Shown here: in pieces, positions 7,898 through 18,623 of the stretch
Position numbering within the stretch: position 1 is the stretch's first letter
Layout: every line of letters begins with the position of its first letter
Source of the DNA: Candidatus Effluviviaceae Genus I sp.
Lineage (GTDB): Bacteria > Joyebacterota > Joyebacteria > Joyebacterales > Joyebacteraceae
Length of the DNA: 64,000 bases
Assembly (NCBI GenBank): GCA_016867725.1
Contig: VGIX01000002.1
Span: 105,724 to 169,723 of the forward strand
Direction of reading: 5' to 3'
Position numbers and translations under genes: made by a program
Notes under the pieces: model-generated
Database searches by the model: none
What the model saw: only the letters and a program-made list of their open reading frames with translations
Told to the model about the DNA's origin: nothing

Positions 7898-9304
7898 ATG
7901 AACCGAGAGGACCTGCTCCGTGCCCTTCCCTCGGTGGACGCCGCGGTGAAGCACCTGGAGCAACGCGGGGCCGCCTCCGGGTGTCCTCGCCGGATGCTCG
8001 TCCGGGCGGTCCGCGCGGCCATCGAGCGCCTGCGCGTAGACGTGATGTCCGGCGCCCTGGACGCGGAGCCCCCCGGAGCGGTCCGGAACGCCGCCATCGC
8101 GGCCGTTGAGACCGCGGCAGCGCGGGCCGGCAGCGCGGAGATGGTGTCCGTCATCAACGCCACGGGCGTGATCATCCACACGAACCTCGGGAGGGCTCCG
8201 CTCCCGCGGGCGGCGCTGGAGGCGATCTCCCGAACCGCGGCCGGATACTGCGACCTCGAGTACGATCTCGGCCGCGGTGACAGAGGCTCTCGCGACGAGG
8301 CGGTCAAGGAGGCGCTCTGCGAGCTCACGGGAGCGGAGGACGCCCTCGTCGTCAACAACAACGCGGCCGCGGTGATGCTCGCCCTCGACACGCTGGCGCG
8401 CGGGCGCGAGGTCGTGGTCTCTCGCAGCGAGTTGATCGAGATCGGCGGAGCCTTCAGGCTTCACGAGGTCTTCGAGAAGAGCGGCGCGACGCTGGTCGAG
8501 GTCGGGACCACGAACCGCACCAGGATCGAGGACTTCGAGCGCGCCGTCAGAGCGCAGACCGCCGCCCTCATGTCGGCGCACTGGAGCAACTACGCGATCG
8601 TCGGGTTCGTCGACCGAGTGCCGCTCGAGGAGCTCGCGGCGCTCGGAGCGCGGCGCGGCATTCCCGTCATCCATGACCTCGGAAGCGGGCTCCTTGCACC
8701 GGGAGACGCGGTGGGGCTTCATGGCGAGGCGTCCGTGGCAGAGAGCCTGGGCGGCGGCGTGTCCCTGTGCACCATGAGCGGCGACAAGCTGATCGGCGGC
8801 CCGCAGGCAGGCATCGCCGTGGGATCCTCCGCGCTCGTGAGGCGCATGCGGGCGAACCCGCTGGCTCGCGCTCTGAGGCCGTGCAAGCTCACGCTCGCCG
8901 CGCTTCAGGCCACGCTGAACCTCTACCTTGCCGAGCGCGAGAGAGACGAGATCCCGGTCCTCCGGATGCTGACCGCGTCCGTGGACGAGCTCGAGGAGCG
9001 CGCCCGTTCGATCGTCCGGATCGCGGGGCCGCGATGCGCCTCGGCGCTCCGCATCGTGGACCTCGAGTCGCGGGTCGGAGGCGGCGCCGCGCCCGAGCGC
9101 GTTGTCGCAAGCAAGGGGATCGAGATCGCGACGCTCGCGAACCGCGCGGAGGCGGTCGCGACCAGGATGCTGCACTCGGACAGGCCCGTGGTCGTCCGCC
9201 TGCACGAGGGACGCGTCCTCGTGGACCTGAGGACGGTGCTCCCCTCGCAGGACGAGGCGCTGGCAGCCTGCATAGCGGAGGCGGTGAACGGCAATGGAGC
9301 ATGA
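7898..9304 (+). CDS. selA: L-seryl-tRNA(Sec) selenium transferase
   Basis: A 468-residue PLP enzyme that converts seryl-tRNA(Sec) to selenocysteyl-tRNA(Sec) using selenophosphate. It shows V-I-N-A-T-G-V-I-I-H-T-N-L-G-R, the C-D-L-E-Y-D-L segment and M-S-G-D-K-L-I-G-G-P-Q-A-G with the PLP lysine at position 297. ATG 7898 is chosen over an upstream GTG because GAGGGA precedes it and the N-terminus L-R-A-L-P-S-V-D aligns with the family. It overlaps the next gene by 11 bases. The usual partners selB, selD and the tRNA(Sec) gene are not in the window, so they should lie elsewhere in the genome. Confidence 0.95.
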   Translation: MNREDLLRALPSVDAAVKHLEQRGAASGCPRRMLVRAVRAAIERLRVDVMSGALDAEPPGAVRNAAIAAVETAAARAGSAEMVSVINATGVIIHTNLGRAPLPRAALEAISRTAAGYCDLEYDLGRGDRGSRDEAVKEALCELTGAEDALVVNNNAAAVMLALDTLARGREVVVSRSELIEIGGAFRLHEVFEKSGATLVEVGTTNRTRIEDFERAVRAQTAALMSAHWSNYAIVGFVDRVPLEELAALGARRGIPVIHDLGSGLLAPGDAVGLHGEASVAESLGGGVSLCTMSGDKLIGGPQAGIAVGSSALVRRMRANPLARALRPCKLTLAALQATLNLYLAERERDEIPVLRMLTASVDELEERARSIVRIAGPRCASALRIVDLESRVGGGAAPERVVASKGIEIATLANRAEAVATRMLHSDRPVVVRLHEGRVLVDLRTVLPSQDEALAACIAEAVNGNGA

Positions 9305-10775
9305 CAGGAACTCGCCCGCGTCCGGCGCCGACGCGTCGGACGAGCTCGTCTCCCCGGGCCTGTGCGTCGCGGTGCTTGCCGCCGAGCTGGCCTGGGAGGA
9401 CGGCGGTCCCGTGCGCGTTCGCGCGGAGGCCGACGAGCAGGCGCCCTCGTGGACGACGCCGCTTTCGGAGCATCTGGGCGCGGGCCCGGGCGCCGTCGTG
9501 GGCGTCACCGCGAAGGAACCCATGCTGGCGGCGGCCGTCGCGGTGAAGCTCGCCGTCGGCGTGGCGGACGGCGGACGGCGCGTCGTGATCGCGGACGGCA
9601 GCCTGCACGCTCCGGCCATCGCGAAGCCGCTTGAGGGCGACGGGGACGAGGGGCTGGTCGATTCGGTGCTGTTCGGCGTGTCAACGGCCGTCACGGCGCG
9701 CAGGACGCTGGCGCCGGGCGTGAGCGTGATGACCTCCGGGTCCGTTCCCGTCCTGGCCGAGGATGTCTTCCGGGCGGACGCGTTCGAAACCACCGTGAGG
9801 GGCTTCGCTCAGGACGTCACGGTGTTCCTCGCGCTGCCAGCGGTCTTCCTCGCCGGCGCGGGGCGTGTGCTGTCGCATCTCGTCGTGGCCGGCACCACCG
9901 CTGACGAGATGCGGTCCGTCGCGGAGCAGGCGCGGTCCGCCGGCACGGAGGCGCGGCGGACGGTCGGTGTGCTCGTCTCCAGACCGAGGCCGCTTCGTCC
10001 CGCGGGCGTGGCGCCGCAGGCCGAGCTGCCGAGGAGAGAGACCATCGCCACGGAACCCGTCAGCGAGTCCGCCGTCGAAGAGCAGCCTGCGCCGACTCCC
10101 CAACCTCCCGTGCCGCCTGCAGACGACGCAGGCGCTGCAACGCCGGCCGCCCCCGTGTGGCAGCCGCGCAGGTCGCCGATGCGCACCGCCGCAGGGCCGG
10201 CGGCAGGAGCCGAGACGCGGCAGAGAAGACGGAGCAGCGCGACCGTCCCCGCGACGGTCGCTGTCCTCGTTCTGGGCGCCGTCGCGGTCGCCTGGTGGCT
10301 GGGGACCTCGCGCAGCCCACAGCCCCCCGCCCGGACCGCCGGGCCCACCGGCGCAGGCGAACGCCCCGCGGCGGAGGTTCCCGTCGAGGTCGCGGGCGGC
10401 ACCGGGCTCGATGCAGAGCCGGCGCCCGTCGGCGGGCAGGGGACGGAGGGCCAGCCTCCCGCCCCGGCGCCGCGCGAGACCGCCGCTGCGGTCCCCGCAG
10501 CGCCTCCGACGGCGGCCGGCCCAGGTGGTCCGTACGTCATCTTCGTGAGTTCGCACAGAAGCCAGAGCGCCGCTGAGGCGGACGCTGGAGCGCTCGCGGC
10601 CAGGGGGATCCCCTCCGCGGTGGTGCGCGCCGAGGTCGGCGACAGGGGAGCGTGGTACAGGGTCCGCGTGGCGGGGGGCTACCCGACGCTCGCGGCCGCC
10701 CGGGACGGGCTTGAGTCCGTCAGGCGTCTGGCCTACGAGGGCGCCTGGATCGAGCGCGCGCCGGAGAGCGACTGA
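9294..10775 (+). CDS. Degenerate MinD/BY-kinase-like domain, one TM helix and C-terminal SPOR domain
   Basis: A 493-residue protein. Residues about 65-230 have the shape of a CpsD/Wzc-type ATPase: V-G-V-T-A, then R-R-V-V-I-A-D-G-S-L-H-A-P (equivalent to the Walker A' D-A-D-L-R-x-P), then E-G-L-V-D-S-V-L-F-G and P-G-V-S-V-M-T-S-G. The P-loop G-x-G-K-S/T is missing (K-E-P-M-L-A stands there), so it is unlikely to bind ATP conventionally. A Pro/Ala-rich linker, a TM helix (about 316-337), a second Pro-rich stretch and a SPOR domain (about 412-489) follow. SPOR domains bind denuded peptidoglycan at septa. It is coupled to selA upstream and smc downstream. A role in division or envelope scaffolding is inference. 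Confidence 0.7.
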   Translation: MEHDRNSPASGADASDELVSPGLCVAVLAAELAWEDGGPVRVRAEADEQAPSWTTPLSEHLGAGPGAVVGVTAKEPMLAAAVAVKLAVGVADGGRRVVIADGSLHAPAIAKPLEGDGDEGLVDSVLFGVSTAVTARRTLAPGVSVMTSGSVPVLAEDVFRADAFETTVRGFAQDVTVFLALPAVFLAGAGRVLSHLVVAGTTADEMRSVAEQARSAGTEARRTVGVLVSRPRPLRPAGVAPQAELPRRETIATEPVSESAVEEQPAPTPQPPVPPADDAGAATPAAPVWQPRRSPMRTAAGPAAGAETRQRRRSSATVPATVAVLVLGAVAVAWWLGTSRSPQPPARTAGPTGAGERPAAEVPVEVAGGTGLDAEPAPVGGQGTEGQPPAPAPRETAAAVPAAPPTAAGPGGPYVIFVSSHRSQSAAEADAGALAARGIPSAVVRAEVGDRGAWYRVRVAGGYPTLAAARDGLESVRRLAYEGAWIERAPESD

Positions 10776-10784
10776 GGAGGCCTC

Positions 10785-13700
10785 GTGCACCTCAAGAAAC
10801 TCGAGATCTTCGGGTTCAAGTCCTTCGCCCACAAGCTGACCCTGGAGTTCGGGCCCGGGATCACGGGCGTCGTCGGGCCGAACGGATGCGGCAAGACGAA
10901 CGTCGCCGACGCGATCCGCTGGGTCCTCGGAGAGCAGAGCCCGTCCGAGCTCCGCGGCAGCAGCATGGCCGACGTCATCTTCAACGGGACGAAGCAGCGC
11001 AGGCGTCTCGGGATGGCCGAGGTCACGCTGACCGTGGACAACTCCTCAGGGTATCTCCCGACCGAGTACGCCGAGATCACCATCGGCAGGCGCGTGTTCC
11101 GCTCCGGCGAGGGTGAGTACCTGCTGAACAGGACCCCCGTGAGGCTGAGGGACGTGCGGGATCTCTTCTTCGACACCGGCATCGGAACGCGCACGTACTC
11201 CCTCATCGAGCGGCGCATGGTGGACTCGGTGCTCTCGGACTCCACGGGCCACCGCCGGTTCATGTTCGAGGAAGCCTCGGGCATCATGAAGTACAAGGTG
11301 CGGCTGCGCTCGACGCTCGCGAAGCTCGAGTCGACCGAGTCGGACATGCAGCGCGTCTCCGACATCATCTCCGAGGTCGAAAAGCAGGTGCGGTCGCTTC
11401 AGCGCCAGCTCGCGCAGGCGAGGAGGCACCGACGGTACACGGACGATCTCCGCGAGATCGAGGTCCTCCTGGGCCGACGGGAGCACGCGTCGTGGCAGGC
11501 GGAGCGGTCGCGCTCCGGCGCGCGCGCCGCGGAGGTGCGCGAGGCGCTTACGGCGCGCGACGAGGCGCTCGGCACGTGCGAGCGGACCGTGGCCGCGATG
11601 AAGAGGGAGCTCCGCGACAAGGAAGGGGCCCTCGGCAGCCTCGAGCAGGAAGCGGCCGACCTCGAGTCCAGGGTGAGAACGCTGGCCGACTCGCTTCTCG
11701 TCGCGCGGGAGCGGCGGAGCGCCACCGACCAGCGCGCGAACACGCTGGACAGCGAGATCGTGGACCTGAGAGCCGATCTCTCGCTCGCCCTCGGGCGCGC
11801 GGCGGCGCTCGAGGACGAGATCCGAGGCGCCGTGGTGGCTCTGGAGGAGCGGGAGCGCGGTCTGGCGGTGCGGTCTGAGCGCCTGGCCGCCGCGGAGACC
11901 GAGTACAGAAGGCTCAAGGAGCTTCTCGACGGCCAGAAGCTCACGCGTCTCGAGGGGCTCCAGAGCTCGGCGGGGACTCGGGGCGAGCTGGAGAGCTACC
12001 GGGCGCGCCTCGACGACCTCACCGCGGAGCATGCGGAGATCGACGGCGTGCGTGCCGAGGCGAGGGCGCAGCTGTCCGCGCACGAGAGCGAGATCATCGG
12101 CGCCACCTCGACGGGGAAGGATGCCGCGGATGCTGCCGGCCGCGCTCGTTCGCAGGCGAACGGCGCCGCCGCGGCGTCGGATGCGGCGCGGGATCACCTC
12201 CTCTCCGCGCGCGTCAGGCGCACGGGTCTCGAGGGCGAGCTCGCCGCGGCGCGCCACAAGCTGGCCTTCCTCACGGAGATCCACGACGGCTACGGCGGGT
12301 TCCAGGACGGCGTCCGGTCGCTCCTTGCGGAGCGGGCACACGGCATCGACGGGCTCGTCGGCTCGGTGGCCGATCTGCTGCGCGTACAGGACGGCATGGC
12401 GGCGGCCATCGAGGCGGCGCTCGCGGGCGCCGCGGAGTACGTCGTGGTGCGCGACCTCGCGACGGCGACGCGGGCCATGCAGCACCTTGCCGAGGGAGCC
12501 GCCGGGCGCGCGACGTTCGTACCGCTGTCCGAGATCTCCCGGTTCCCGGTCTCGCGCGTGCCGCTGGGTGCGCTCGCGGGCGTCGGTGTCCTCGGTCGCG
12601 CGCTGGACTTCGTCACGACCGCGCCGGAGCACGAGCGCCTCGCCGCGTTTCTGCTCGAGGGCTGCGTCGTGACCGGGAGTCTCGACGAGGCGCTCGCGCA
12701 GAGCGCCGTCCCCGAGAACGCAGATCTCGTCTTCGTGACGGTCCGCGGGGAGATGTGCTCCGCGCGAGGGCTCCTCTCCGGGGGCAGGGCGGGCGACGAG
12801 CATGCGGGGCTCATGCGGCGCGCGGAGAGGCTGGAGGCCGCGCAACGCGAGGTCGAGTCCCTCGAGCGGGCGCTCGCCGACGCGCGGAACGGCGAGGCCG
12901 CCGCGGCGGCCGCCTGCGAACGCGCGCAGGGCGACGCGAAGCGCGCCCACGAGGAGGCCGAGGCCTCCGAGGCGCGGCTCTGGGATGCCAAGCGCCGGAC
13001 GGCGGAGCTTGAGCTCGCCGCCACCGGGCTGTCCGAGCGCGTGGCCGGGCTCGTGTCTCGCAGGGAGACACTGGCCGCCCGCGTCGCCGAGGCGAAGACC
13101 GAGATCGAGAGCCTCGCCCGCAGACTCTCCCAGCTGTCGAGGGGCGAGGACGAGATCGGGGAGAAGGTCGAGGAGCTGGAGCGGCGATATCAGAGCGCGG
13201 AGCGAGAGCGCGCGAAGGCCGTTGAGGAGGAGAGACAGGCGGGCGTCGGCGCGGCCCAGGCGCAGGCGGCCCTCGAACGGCTGAGAACGGAGCACGCGCA
13301 GCTCGCCGAAGCGGGCAGGGCCGCGCGCGCCGGCATCGAGCGGAAGACCGCCGAGCGCGAGGAACAGGGCCGCGCGATGACCGAGCTTGAGGAGCGGACC
13401 GGCGCGGACGGCCACGCCCTCGCGGAGCTGTCGTCTCAGAAGGAGGCGGTCGAGCGGGACCGCGACGCGATGCGCGAGGCCTCGCGCACGCTGCGTCAGG
13501 CGATCGACCGGCTCGAGGACGAGGCGAGGGAGTCCCGCGCGACGCGCGACCGGCTCACGAGGGAGATCCACGAGCTCGAGATCCGGGACACGGAGCTCCG
13601 CAGCCGCTCCGAGGCCCTGCGCGACCGGCTGAGGGAGGAGTACGCGGTCGACGTCGCGGAGCTGGGCGATGTTCCATCTGCGGAGGGCGCGCCGCCCTTC

Positions 13701-14370
13701 GACGAGACGAACGCGCGCGAGGAGGTCGATCGGCTGAAGGCCAGGCTCCGCACGATGGGGCCCGTCAACCTCCTCGCCCTCGACGAGTACGACGAGGAGA
13801 ACAAGCGCCTGGAGTTCCTCAAGGGACAGTACGAGGATCTCGTGCGGTCGAAGGAGTCGCTCAAGGAGGCGATCGTCAAGATCAACGCGACCGCCAGGCA
13901 GATGTTCCTGGACACGTTCGCGCTCATCAGAACGAACTTCGTGGCGACCTTCCAGCGCCTGTTCGAGGGAGGCGAGGCCGACCTCAGGCTGCTGGAGCCT
14001 GAGGACCCGCTGGAGTCGGCCATCGAGATCGTCGCGAGCCCGCGCGGGAAGCGCCTGGGGCGGCTGAGCCTCCTCTCGGGGGGCGAGCGGGCGCTCACGG
14101 CGATCGCGCTCCTCTTCGCCATCTACCTCGTGAAGCCGTCGCCGTTCTGCATCCTCGACGAGGTGGACGCGCCCCTCGACGACGCGAACGTGGAGAGGTT
14201 CATCCGGATGCTCCGCGAGTTCTCCGACCGGACGCAGTTCGTCATCATCACGCACAACAAGACGACGATGCAGGCGGCCGACCGGCTCTACGGCATCACG
14301 ATGGAGGAGTCGGGCGTCTCGAAGGTCGTCTCCGTGCGCCTGGACGCCGCCCGCAGCGAGGTCGTCGCCG

Positions 14371-14396
<26 letters not shown>
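10785..14396 (+). CDS. smc: Chromosome segregation ATPase SMC
   Basis: A 1203-residue condensin subunit. The N-terminal head has L-E-I-F-G-F-K-S-F and Walker A G-P-N-G-C-G-K-T (31-38). Two long coiled-coil arms flank a hinge near residues 500-660. The C-terminal head carries the signature L-L-S-G-G-E-R-A-L (about 1096) and Walker B C-I-L-D-E-V-D-A-P-L-D-D (about 1122). The start is GTG with GAGGAGG upstream. The last 26 bases overlap ftsY. The smc-ftsY pairing is classical in bacteria. Confidence 0.97.
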
Positions 14397-15305
<909 letters not shown>

Positions 15306-15309
<4 letters not shown>

Positions 15310-15334
15310 CTCGAGCCGTGCGCCGTGCTAGTCT
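15306..15334 (+). promoter_or_regulatory. Sigma-70-type promoter of the riboflavin operon
   Basis: TTGACT and TAGTCT are separated by exactly 17 bases, about 10 bases ahead of the expected start of the FMN aptamer transcript. The -35 box overlaps the ftsY stop codon. Confidence 0.7.
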
Positions 15335-15352
15335 GAGTGCCAGAGAGACATG

Positions 15353-15472
15353 CCTCCTTCGGGGCGGGGTGGAAGTCCCCACCGGCGGTGACAGCCCGCG
15401 AGCGGTCCGGAAGGCCCGCAGAGCCTGTGCGATCCAGGCGCCGACAGTGAGAGTCTGGATGGAAGAAGGAGC
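15353..15472 (+). promoter_or_regulatory. FMN riboswitch (RFN element)
   Basis: The canonical blocks occur in order: GGGGCGGGGTGGAAGTCCCC, ACCGGCGGTGACAGCCCGCG, a variable arm, then GCCGACAGTGAGAGTCTGGA and ATGGAAGAAGGA. The closing P1 stem is CTCCTTC (15354-15360) with GAAGGAG (15465-15471). FMN binding would lower expression of the downstream ribD-ribE-ribBA-ribH genes. Confidence 0.95.
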
Positions 15473-15494
15473 ATCATGCGCCCGCCGCAAGGCG

Positions 15495-15536
15495 GACGCG
15501 TGCCGCGCCCCGGAGACACCTCCGGGGCGCACGCGT
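15495..15536 (+). terminator. Expression-platform hairpin after the FMN aptamer
   Basis: A strong stem combines CGCGTG with CACGCG and CGCCCCGGAG with CTCCGGGGCG, around an ACAC loop and with a 3-base bulge. A smaller CCGCC-GCAA-GGCGG hairpin lies just before it. It sits between the aptamer and the probable ribD start, where riboswitch expression platforms are found. Only TTGATGG follows, so it lacks a U-tract and may act on translation or through Rho. Confidence 0.55.
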
Positions 15537-15565
15537 TGATGGCCCGCGGGCGGAGCACGGACTCG

Positions 15566-16693
15566 GTGACCATGGACCGCGACATGATGCGAAGAGCGCT
15601 CGACCTCGCGGAGCGGGGGCGCGGGCGCACGAGCCCGAACCCGGTCGTGGGGGCCGTGATCGTCCGTGACGGGCGCGTCGTCGGTGAGGGGTTCCACCGA
15701 CGCTACGGAGGCCCGCACGCCGAGGTCAACGCTCTCGCCGAGGCCGGCGAGGCCGCGCGGGGCGGCACGCTCTACGTGACCCTGGAGCCGTGCTGCGTGT
15801 GGGGCAACACGCCGCCCTGCACGGACGCGATCCGCTCCTCGGGCATCGCCAGGGTTGTCGTGCCCATGGAGGATCCGAACCCCCACGTGTCGGGCCGCGG
15901 GATCGCGGAGCTCAGACGATGCGGCGTGAGCGTCGAGGTCGGGCTCCTCGCCGGCGAGGCGGCCGCGGCGAACGCGCCGTATCTCAAGTTCCGGGCGACG
16001 GGCCTTCCGCTCATCACGCTCAAGATGGCGCTCTCGCTCGACGGGCGGACCGCGGCGCCCGAGGGCGCGCCGCGCTGGCTGTCGTGCGACGCCTCGCGCG
16101 AGCGCGTCCACGCCATGCGGGCGGCGTCCGACTGCGTGATGATCGGGGTGGGCACGGTGCTCGCCGACGACCCGCGCCTCACGGACCGAAGGCCCGCCGC
16201 GGGGGAACGGCAGCCGGCGCGTCTCGTGCTCGACTCGCATCTGCGAACGCCGCCGAACTGCGCGCTCGTCGCGGAGACCGGCGCGGCGCCGACGATCGTC
16301 GCGTGCGGCGAGGACGCGGCCGCGGAGCGGCGGCGCGAGCTCGAGGCCCGCGGCGCGGCGGTCTGGCCGTGCCGGTCCGAGACGGGCCGAGTCGATCTGC
16401 GCGATGTCCTGAGACGCGCGGCGGCGGCCGGCATGATCTCGGTGCTGTGCGAGGGAGGGCCCACGCTGGCGACGTCGCTCCTGTCCGACAACATCGCCGA
16501 CCGCGTCGCCTTCTTCGTGGCGCCGATCGTCATCGGCGACGAGGGCGCCGCCGCGCTCGGCCGTCTGGGCAGGCCCTGGTGGACGGGCGAGCGGGCGCTG
16601 GTGGACGCCGCGTGGAGCGTCGTCGGCGACGACGTCCTGCTCGAGGCGAACGTCAGCTCGGCGTGGAGGCCGTCATGTTCACAGGGATCGTAG
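15566..16693 (+). CDS. ribD: Bifunctional riboflavin deaminase/reductase
   Basis: A 375-residue enzyme for steps two and three of riboflavin synthesis: deamination of the pyrimidinone, then NADPH reduction of the ribosyl group. The N-terminal deaminase domain has P-H-A-E-V-N-A-L and the zinc-binding P-C-C-V-W-G-N-T-P-P-C. The reductase domain begins near L-I-T-L-K-M-A-L-S-L-D-G-R. GTG 15566 (GGAG 10 bases upstream; ATG 15572 also possible) fits the family N-terminus M-D-R-D-M-M-R-R-A-L-D-L. An upstream in-frame ATG at 15476 also has an AAGGAG but would add 30 residues encoded by the riboswitch hairpins. It overlaps ribE by 19 bases. Confidence 0.92.
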   Translation: MTMDRDMMRRALDLAERGRGRTSPNPVVGAVIVRDGRVVGEGFHRRYGGPHAEVNALAEAGEAARGGTLYVTLEPCCVWGNTPPCTDAIRSSGIARVVVPMEDPNPHVSGRGIAELRRCGVSVEVGLLAGEAAAANAPYLKFRATGLPLITLKMALSLDGRTAAPEGAPRWLSCDASRERVHAMRAASDCVMIGVGTVLADDPRLTDRRPAAGERQPARLVLDSHLRTPPNCALVAETGAAPTIVACGEDAAAERRRELEARGAAVWPCRSETGRVDLRDVLRRAAAAGMISVLCEGGPTLATSLLSDNIADRVAFFVAPIVIGDEGAAALGRLGRPWWTGERALVDAAWSVVGDDVLLEANVSSAWRPSCSQGS

Positions 16694-17337
16694 AGGCGGT
16701 GGGCCGCGTGTCGGCCGTCCGGCGGTCGCGGGCGGGCGCGACGCTGCGGGTCGCGGCGCCGTTCGATCCACCCCCGCCGCGCGGCGAAAGCGTGTCGGTG
16801 AGCGGCGTGTGCCTGACCGTGACGAGCTCCGACGCGCGCGGGTTCCACGCCGACGTCGTCGCGCGGACCCTCGGGAACACGACGCTCGGGCGTCTCTCGC
16901 GGGGAGCCCGCGTCAACCTGGAGCGCGCCGTCCGCGCCGGGGAACCGCTCGGCGGGCACATCGTGTCGGGACACGTGGACGGAACGGCGGTCGTCCGGAG
17001 CGTGCGGCCCGTCGGTCGGGGCAGAGACGTCCTCATCGAGCTTCCGCGCGCGCTCACGCCGCAGGTCGTGGAGCGGGGCTCGATCTCCGTCGACGGCGTG
17101 AGCCTGACGGTCGCCGCCGTCGCCGGGAACCTCGTCACCGTCTCGCTCATCCCGGAGACGCTGCGCGCCACCGTCGCCGGGGCTTACAGGCGCGGCACCG
17201 TGGTCAACGTGGAAACCGACATCCTCGCGAAGCACGCCGCGGCCCGGGCGACCGGCCCGGAAGGCCCGGACACCCCGCCGGGGGGCATCACGCTCGAGCG
17301 GCTTCGTGAGCTCGGATACGTCAAGGAGAGGAGATGA
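16675..17337 (+). CDS. ribE: Riboflavin synthase, alpha-type
   Basis: A 220-residue enzyme that dismutates two lumazines to riboflavin. It has two lumazine-binding repeats, the first starting with the hallmark M-F-T-G-I-V-E and the second around [16 protein letters not shown] precedes the ATG, which lies inside the ribD 3' end. An unusual C-terminal extension ends [14 protein letters not shown] similar L-R-x-L-G-Y-I tail ends both AlkP-type proteins further along. The stop overlaps the ribBA start as ATGA. Confidence 0.94.
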   Translation: MFTGIVEAVGRVSAVRRSRAGATLRVAAPFDPPPPRGESVSVSGVCLTVTSSDARGFHADVVARTLGNTTLGRLSRGARVNLERAVRAGEPLGGHIVSGHVDGTAVVRSVRPVGRGRDVLIELPRALTPQVVERGSISVDGVSLTVAAVAGNLVTVSLIPETLRATVAGAYRRGTVVNVETDILAKHAAARATGPEGPDTPPGGITLERLRELGYVKERR

Positions 17338-18623
17338 ACCTCAGGCACGAGGACGTCGAAGGCGCTCTCGGCGACATCCGCGACGGGCGCATCGTGATCG
17401 TCGTGGACGACGAGTCGCGCGAGAACGAGGGCGACATGGTGATGGCCGCGGAGAAGGCGACGCCCGAGGCCGTGAATCTCATGGCGCGCGAGGCCCGGGG
17501 ACTCATCTGCGTCGCCATGACGGGCGAGCGCCTCGACGCGCTCGACCTGCACCCCATGGTCCGACGCAACACCTCGGTCATGGGCACGGCGTTCGCCGTG
17601 TCCGTGGACGCCGTCGAGGGAACGACGACGGGGATCTCGGCGCACGACCGGTGGAGGACGATCCGCGCCCTCGTGGCCGACGGAACGCGGCCCGACGACC
17701 TCGCGCGGCCGGGGCACGTGTTCCCGCTCCGCGCCGCCGAGGGCGGCGTGCTCAGACGCGCCGGACACACCGAGGCCGCTGTGGACCTTGCGAGGCTCGC
17801 GGGACTCACGCCGGCCGGCGTCATCTGCGAGATCGTGGGCGACGACGGCCACATGGCGCGGCTTCCCGAGCTCACCGAGAAGGCCGCCCGGCTCGGCGCG
17901 AGGATCGTGAGCGTCCAGGCGCTCATCGCCTACCGGCGTCTCAACGAGAAGCTCGTCCGCAGAGCGGCCCACACGCGCCTGCCCACGAGGCACGGGGATT
18001 TCGAGCTCTTCCTGTACGAAAGTGAGCTCGACGACCTCCTCCACGTCGCGCTGGTCAAGGGCCGCCCTTCGCCCGAGCGCGACGTGCTCGTCCGCGTGCA
18101 CTCCGAGTGTCTGACCGGCGACGTGTTCGGCTCCACGCGCTGCGACTGCGGAGACCAGGTCGGGAGGGCGCTTTGCCTCATCGAGGAGGCGGGCGAGGGC
18201 GTGTTCCTGTACATGCGCCAGGAGGGCCGCGGCATCGGCCTCAGAAACAAGCTGCGGGCCTACGAGCTCCAGGACCGGGGACGCGACACGGTGGAGGCGA
18301 ACGAGGAGCTGGGGTTCCCGGCCGACCTCCGCGACTACGGCGTCGGAGCGCAGATCCTCGCCGACCTCGGCGTTGCGAGGATCCGTCTGCTCACGAACAA
18401 CCCGAGGAAGATCGTCGGCCTCGAGGGCTACGGTCTCACGATCGTCGAGCGCGTTTCCATCGAGATCGCTCCGACCGAGCGGAGCCTCGGCTACCTCGTT
18501 ACCAAGAAGCGCAAGCTGGGTCATCTGCTGAACGTCCAGGAGTGCGGCGTTCCGCGCGAGCAGGAAAGGAAGGCCGCGCCGCCGGACGCCGCGAAGGAGG
18601 AGACGGATGAGCAGGGTCTTTGA
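17334..18623 (+). CDS. ribBA: Fused DHBP synthase / GTP cyclohydrolase II
   Basis: A 429-residue bifunctional enzyme that provides both starting branches of riboflavin synthesis. The RibB half (about 5-200) has [10 protein letters not shown] and the T-G-I-S-A-H-D-R segment. The RibA half (about 205-400) has [11 protein letters not shown] and the zinc ligands C-D-C-G, with R-Q-E-G-R-G-I-G-L. The C-terminus is a charged tail. AGGAGAGG precedes the ATG. It overlaps ribH by 17 bases. Confidence 0.96.
   Translation: MNLRHEDVEGALGDIRDGRIVIVVDDESRENEGDMVMAAEKATPEAVNLMAREARGLICVAMTGERLDALDLHPMVRRNTSVMGTAFAVSVDAVEGTTTGISAHDRWRTIRALVADGTRPDDLARPGHVFPLRAAEGGVLRRAGHTEAAVDLARLAGLTPAGVICEIVGDDGHMARLPELTEKAARLGARIVSVQALIAYRRLNEKLVRRAAHTRLPTRHGDFELFLYESELDDLLHVALVKGRPSPERDVLVRVHSECLTGDVFGSTRCDCGDQVGRALCLIEEAGEGVFLYMRQEGRGIGLRNKLRAYELQDRGRDTVEANEELGFPADLRDYGVGAQILADLGVARIRLLTNNPRKIVGLEGYGLTIVERVSIEIAPTERSLGYLVTKKRKLGHLLNVQECGVPREQERKAAPPDAAKEETDEQGL

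Noticed and set aside
7898-10775. Selenoprotein with in-frame TGA next to selA
   Set aside because: The stop codons at 9304 and 10775 are followed by unrelated frames, with no extension of the upstream domain.
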